This document shows, piece by piece, positions 63,399-64,000 of a stretch of 64,000 nucleotides of DNA. A program made the position numbers and the translations under genes. Origin of the DNA: an uncultured Dehalococcoidia bacterium (GTDB taxonomy: Bacteria > Chloroflexota > Dehalococcoidia > Lucifugimonadales > GCA-2712585); NCBI GenBank assembly GCA_951812825.1, contig OX638324.1:2139141-2203140 (forward strand), read 5' to 3'. How positions within the stretch are numbered: position 1 is the stretch's first letter; each line of letters starts with the position of its first letter. The notes under the pieces are model-generated. The model was not told where the DNA came from, made no database searches, and saw only the letters and a program-made list of their open reading frames with translations.

Positions 63399-64000
63399 AT
63401 GCACGTGAAAGCGCGAATATTGACTGCAATAATGCTGGCGACCGTTTTGGCGATGGCGGCTATCGTTGCGGCTTGCGGCGGCGATGACGACAGCGACACG
63501 CCCGCGACGGTTGTGCCTGCGCCCGCGCCCACGATGGCGCCTTCGATGCTCGCTGCTCCGGCGGCAACCCCGACGCCCGCGCCCGGTCCGACACAGGCCC
63601 CCGCAGCCAGTGTCGACGTTGGGCACGAGGTGGGGCAGATGGGGGCGGACTTCACGCTGACCTCGGTGGACGGCGAGGAGATCAACCTGTACAGCTTGCG
63701 GGGCAGCCCCGTCGTCCTTTACTACTTCGCCACCTGGTGACCCAAATGTCGCTCCGCGTTGCGGAGTCTGACAGAGGTCTATCCCGAATATGAAGGCGCA
63801 ATTCACTTCATAGGCATCGACGTGGACGGGGGCGAAAGCGAGTCCAAGATTCGGGATTGGAGCGAGTCCAACGGATTCACTTGGCCCATGGCCCCCTACC
63901 ACAAGGGCGCCAACGACGACTACGGGATTACCTATCAGGCACAGGCGGTGGTGCTGGACTCCTCAGGCGCCATCGTGGATAGAGGCGGCTTTAGCGGGGC
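63399..64000 (+). CDS. Thioredoxin-fold (TlpA-like redoxin) lipoprotein, probable selenoprotein; runs off window
   Basis: From ATG 63399, a signal peptide ends in the lipobox I-V-A-A-C (Cys26). A Pro/Ala linker follows to about residue 70, then a redoxin domain (M-G-A-D-F-T-L-T-S-V-D-G; L-R-G-S-P-V-V-L-Y-Y-F-A-T-W). Codon 114 is TGA (63738-63740), exactly at the first Cys of the usual W-C-P-x-C. It is followed by P-K-C, so the site is U-P-K-C with resolving Cys117. The frame continues 86 codons without a stop to the window end, with redoxin-like sequence (F-I-G-I-D-V-D). A SECIS-like hairpin follows the TGA. It is probably an extracytoplasmic thiol or peroxide reductase. The 3' end is missing. 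Confidence 0.88.
63751..63767 (+). promoter_or_regulatory. Bacterial SECIS-like hairpin
   Basis: CTCCGC (63752-63757) pairs perfectly with GCGGAG (63761-63766) around the loop GTT, and an extra G-U pair (63751 with 63767) is possible. The loop starts 17 nt after the TGA and its first base is G. This fits the known bacterial SECIS rules: a small loop, a G in the first two loop positions, and roughly 16-37 nt from UGA to loop. SelB would bind this element. Confidence 0.75.

Overview
The window reads as a high-GC bacterial chromosome, most likely a member of the Chloroflexota (Dehalococcoidia/SAR202-like). This is inferred from the mix of gene families: an expanded set of amidohydrolase-2 paralogs, a luciferase-like flavin monooxygenase, lipoproteins with Pro/Thr/Ala-rich linkers, and the rpsB-tsf-pyrH-frr-uppS-cdsA-dxr-rseP-ispG order. 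No rRNA, tRNA or CRISPR array was recognised. Short palindromic repeats sit between many genes.

Layout. (1) 1-13.2 kb is a catabolic region: a luciferase-like monooxygenase, a thiamine-diphosphate enzyme, four amidohydrolase-2 paralogs, a chlorohydrolase-like amidohydrolase, an SDR dehydrogenase and an orphan oligopeptide-type binding protein. (2) 13.5-14.2 kb is a Phd/VapC-type toxin-antitoxin pair with a clear promoter and an operator-like palindrome. (3) 14.2-20.5 kb is a hydrolase region: an M20 deacylase-like protein that has lost one metal site, an MBL-fold hydrolase, an amidase, an M19 dipeptidase and a threonine-dehydratase-like enzyme. (4) 20.6-33.0 kb holds transport and housekeeping genes: a CPA2 antiporter with CBS domains, a UMF1-type MFS protein, a two-gene ABC-2 exporter, two tandem 2-hydroxyacid dehydrogenases, ilvD and rmuC. 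(5) 33.3-40.0 kb holds envelope proteins: a large secreted protein, an SDR-DUF2867 protein, a lipoprotein and a second orphan binding protein. (6) 40.3-44.4 kb is a minus-strand block of less GC-rich sequence: signal peptidase I, membrane proteins, a PAS-LuxR regulator and a streptogrisin-like protease gene broken by two in-frame stops. (7) 44.7-52.1 kb holds gamma-glutamyltransferase, the scar of a gene interrupted near an IS1595-type transposase remnant, a PIG-L deacetylase, selA and small genes. (8) 52.2-60.2 kb is the conserved translation/isoprenoid/phospholipid operon on the minus strand. (9) 60.3-64.0 kb holds a lipoprotein, a MocR-like aminotransferase and, at the window end, a thioredoxin-fold lipoprotein.

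The most notable observation is at the right edge. The thioredoxin-like lipoprotein has an in-frame TGA exactly where the first Cys of a CPKC active site should be. Reading continues open to the window end, and a 6-bp hairpin with a GUU loop lies 17 nt after the TGA, as expected for a bacterial SECIS element. With selA (selenocysteine synthase) about 13 kb upstream, this is best read as a selenoprotein (U-P-K-C) that standard annotation would truncate. selB, selD and selC are not visible in this window.

Basis: family assignments come from motifs and overall resemblance read by eye. No database search was run. Start codons were chosen from Shine-Dalgarno spacing where one is visible.
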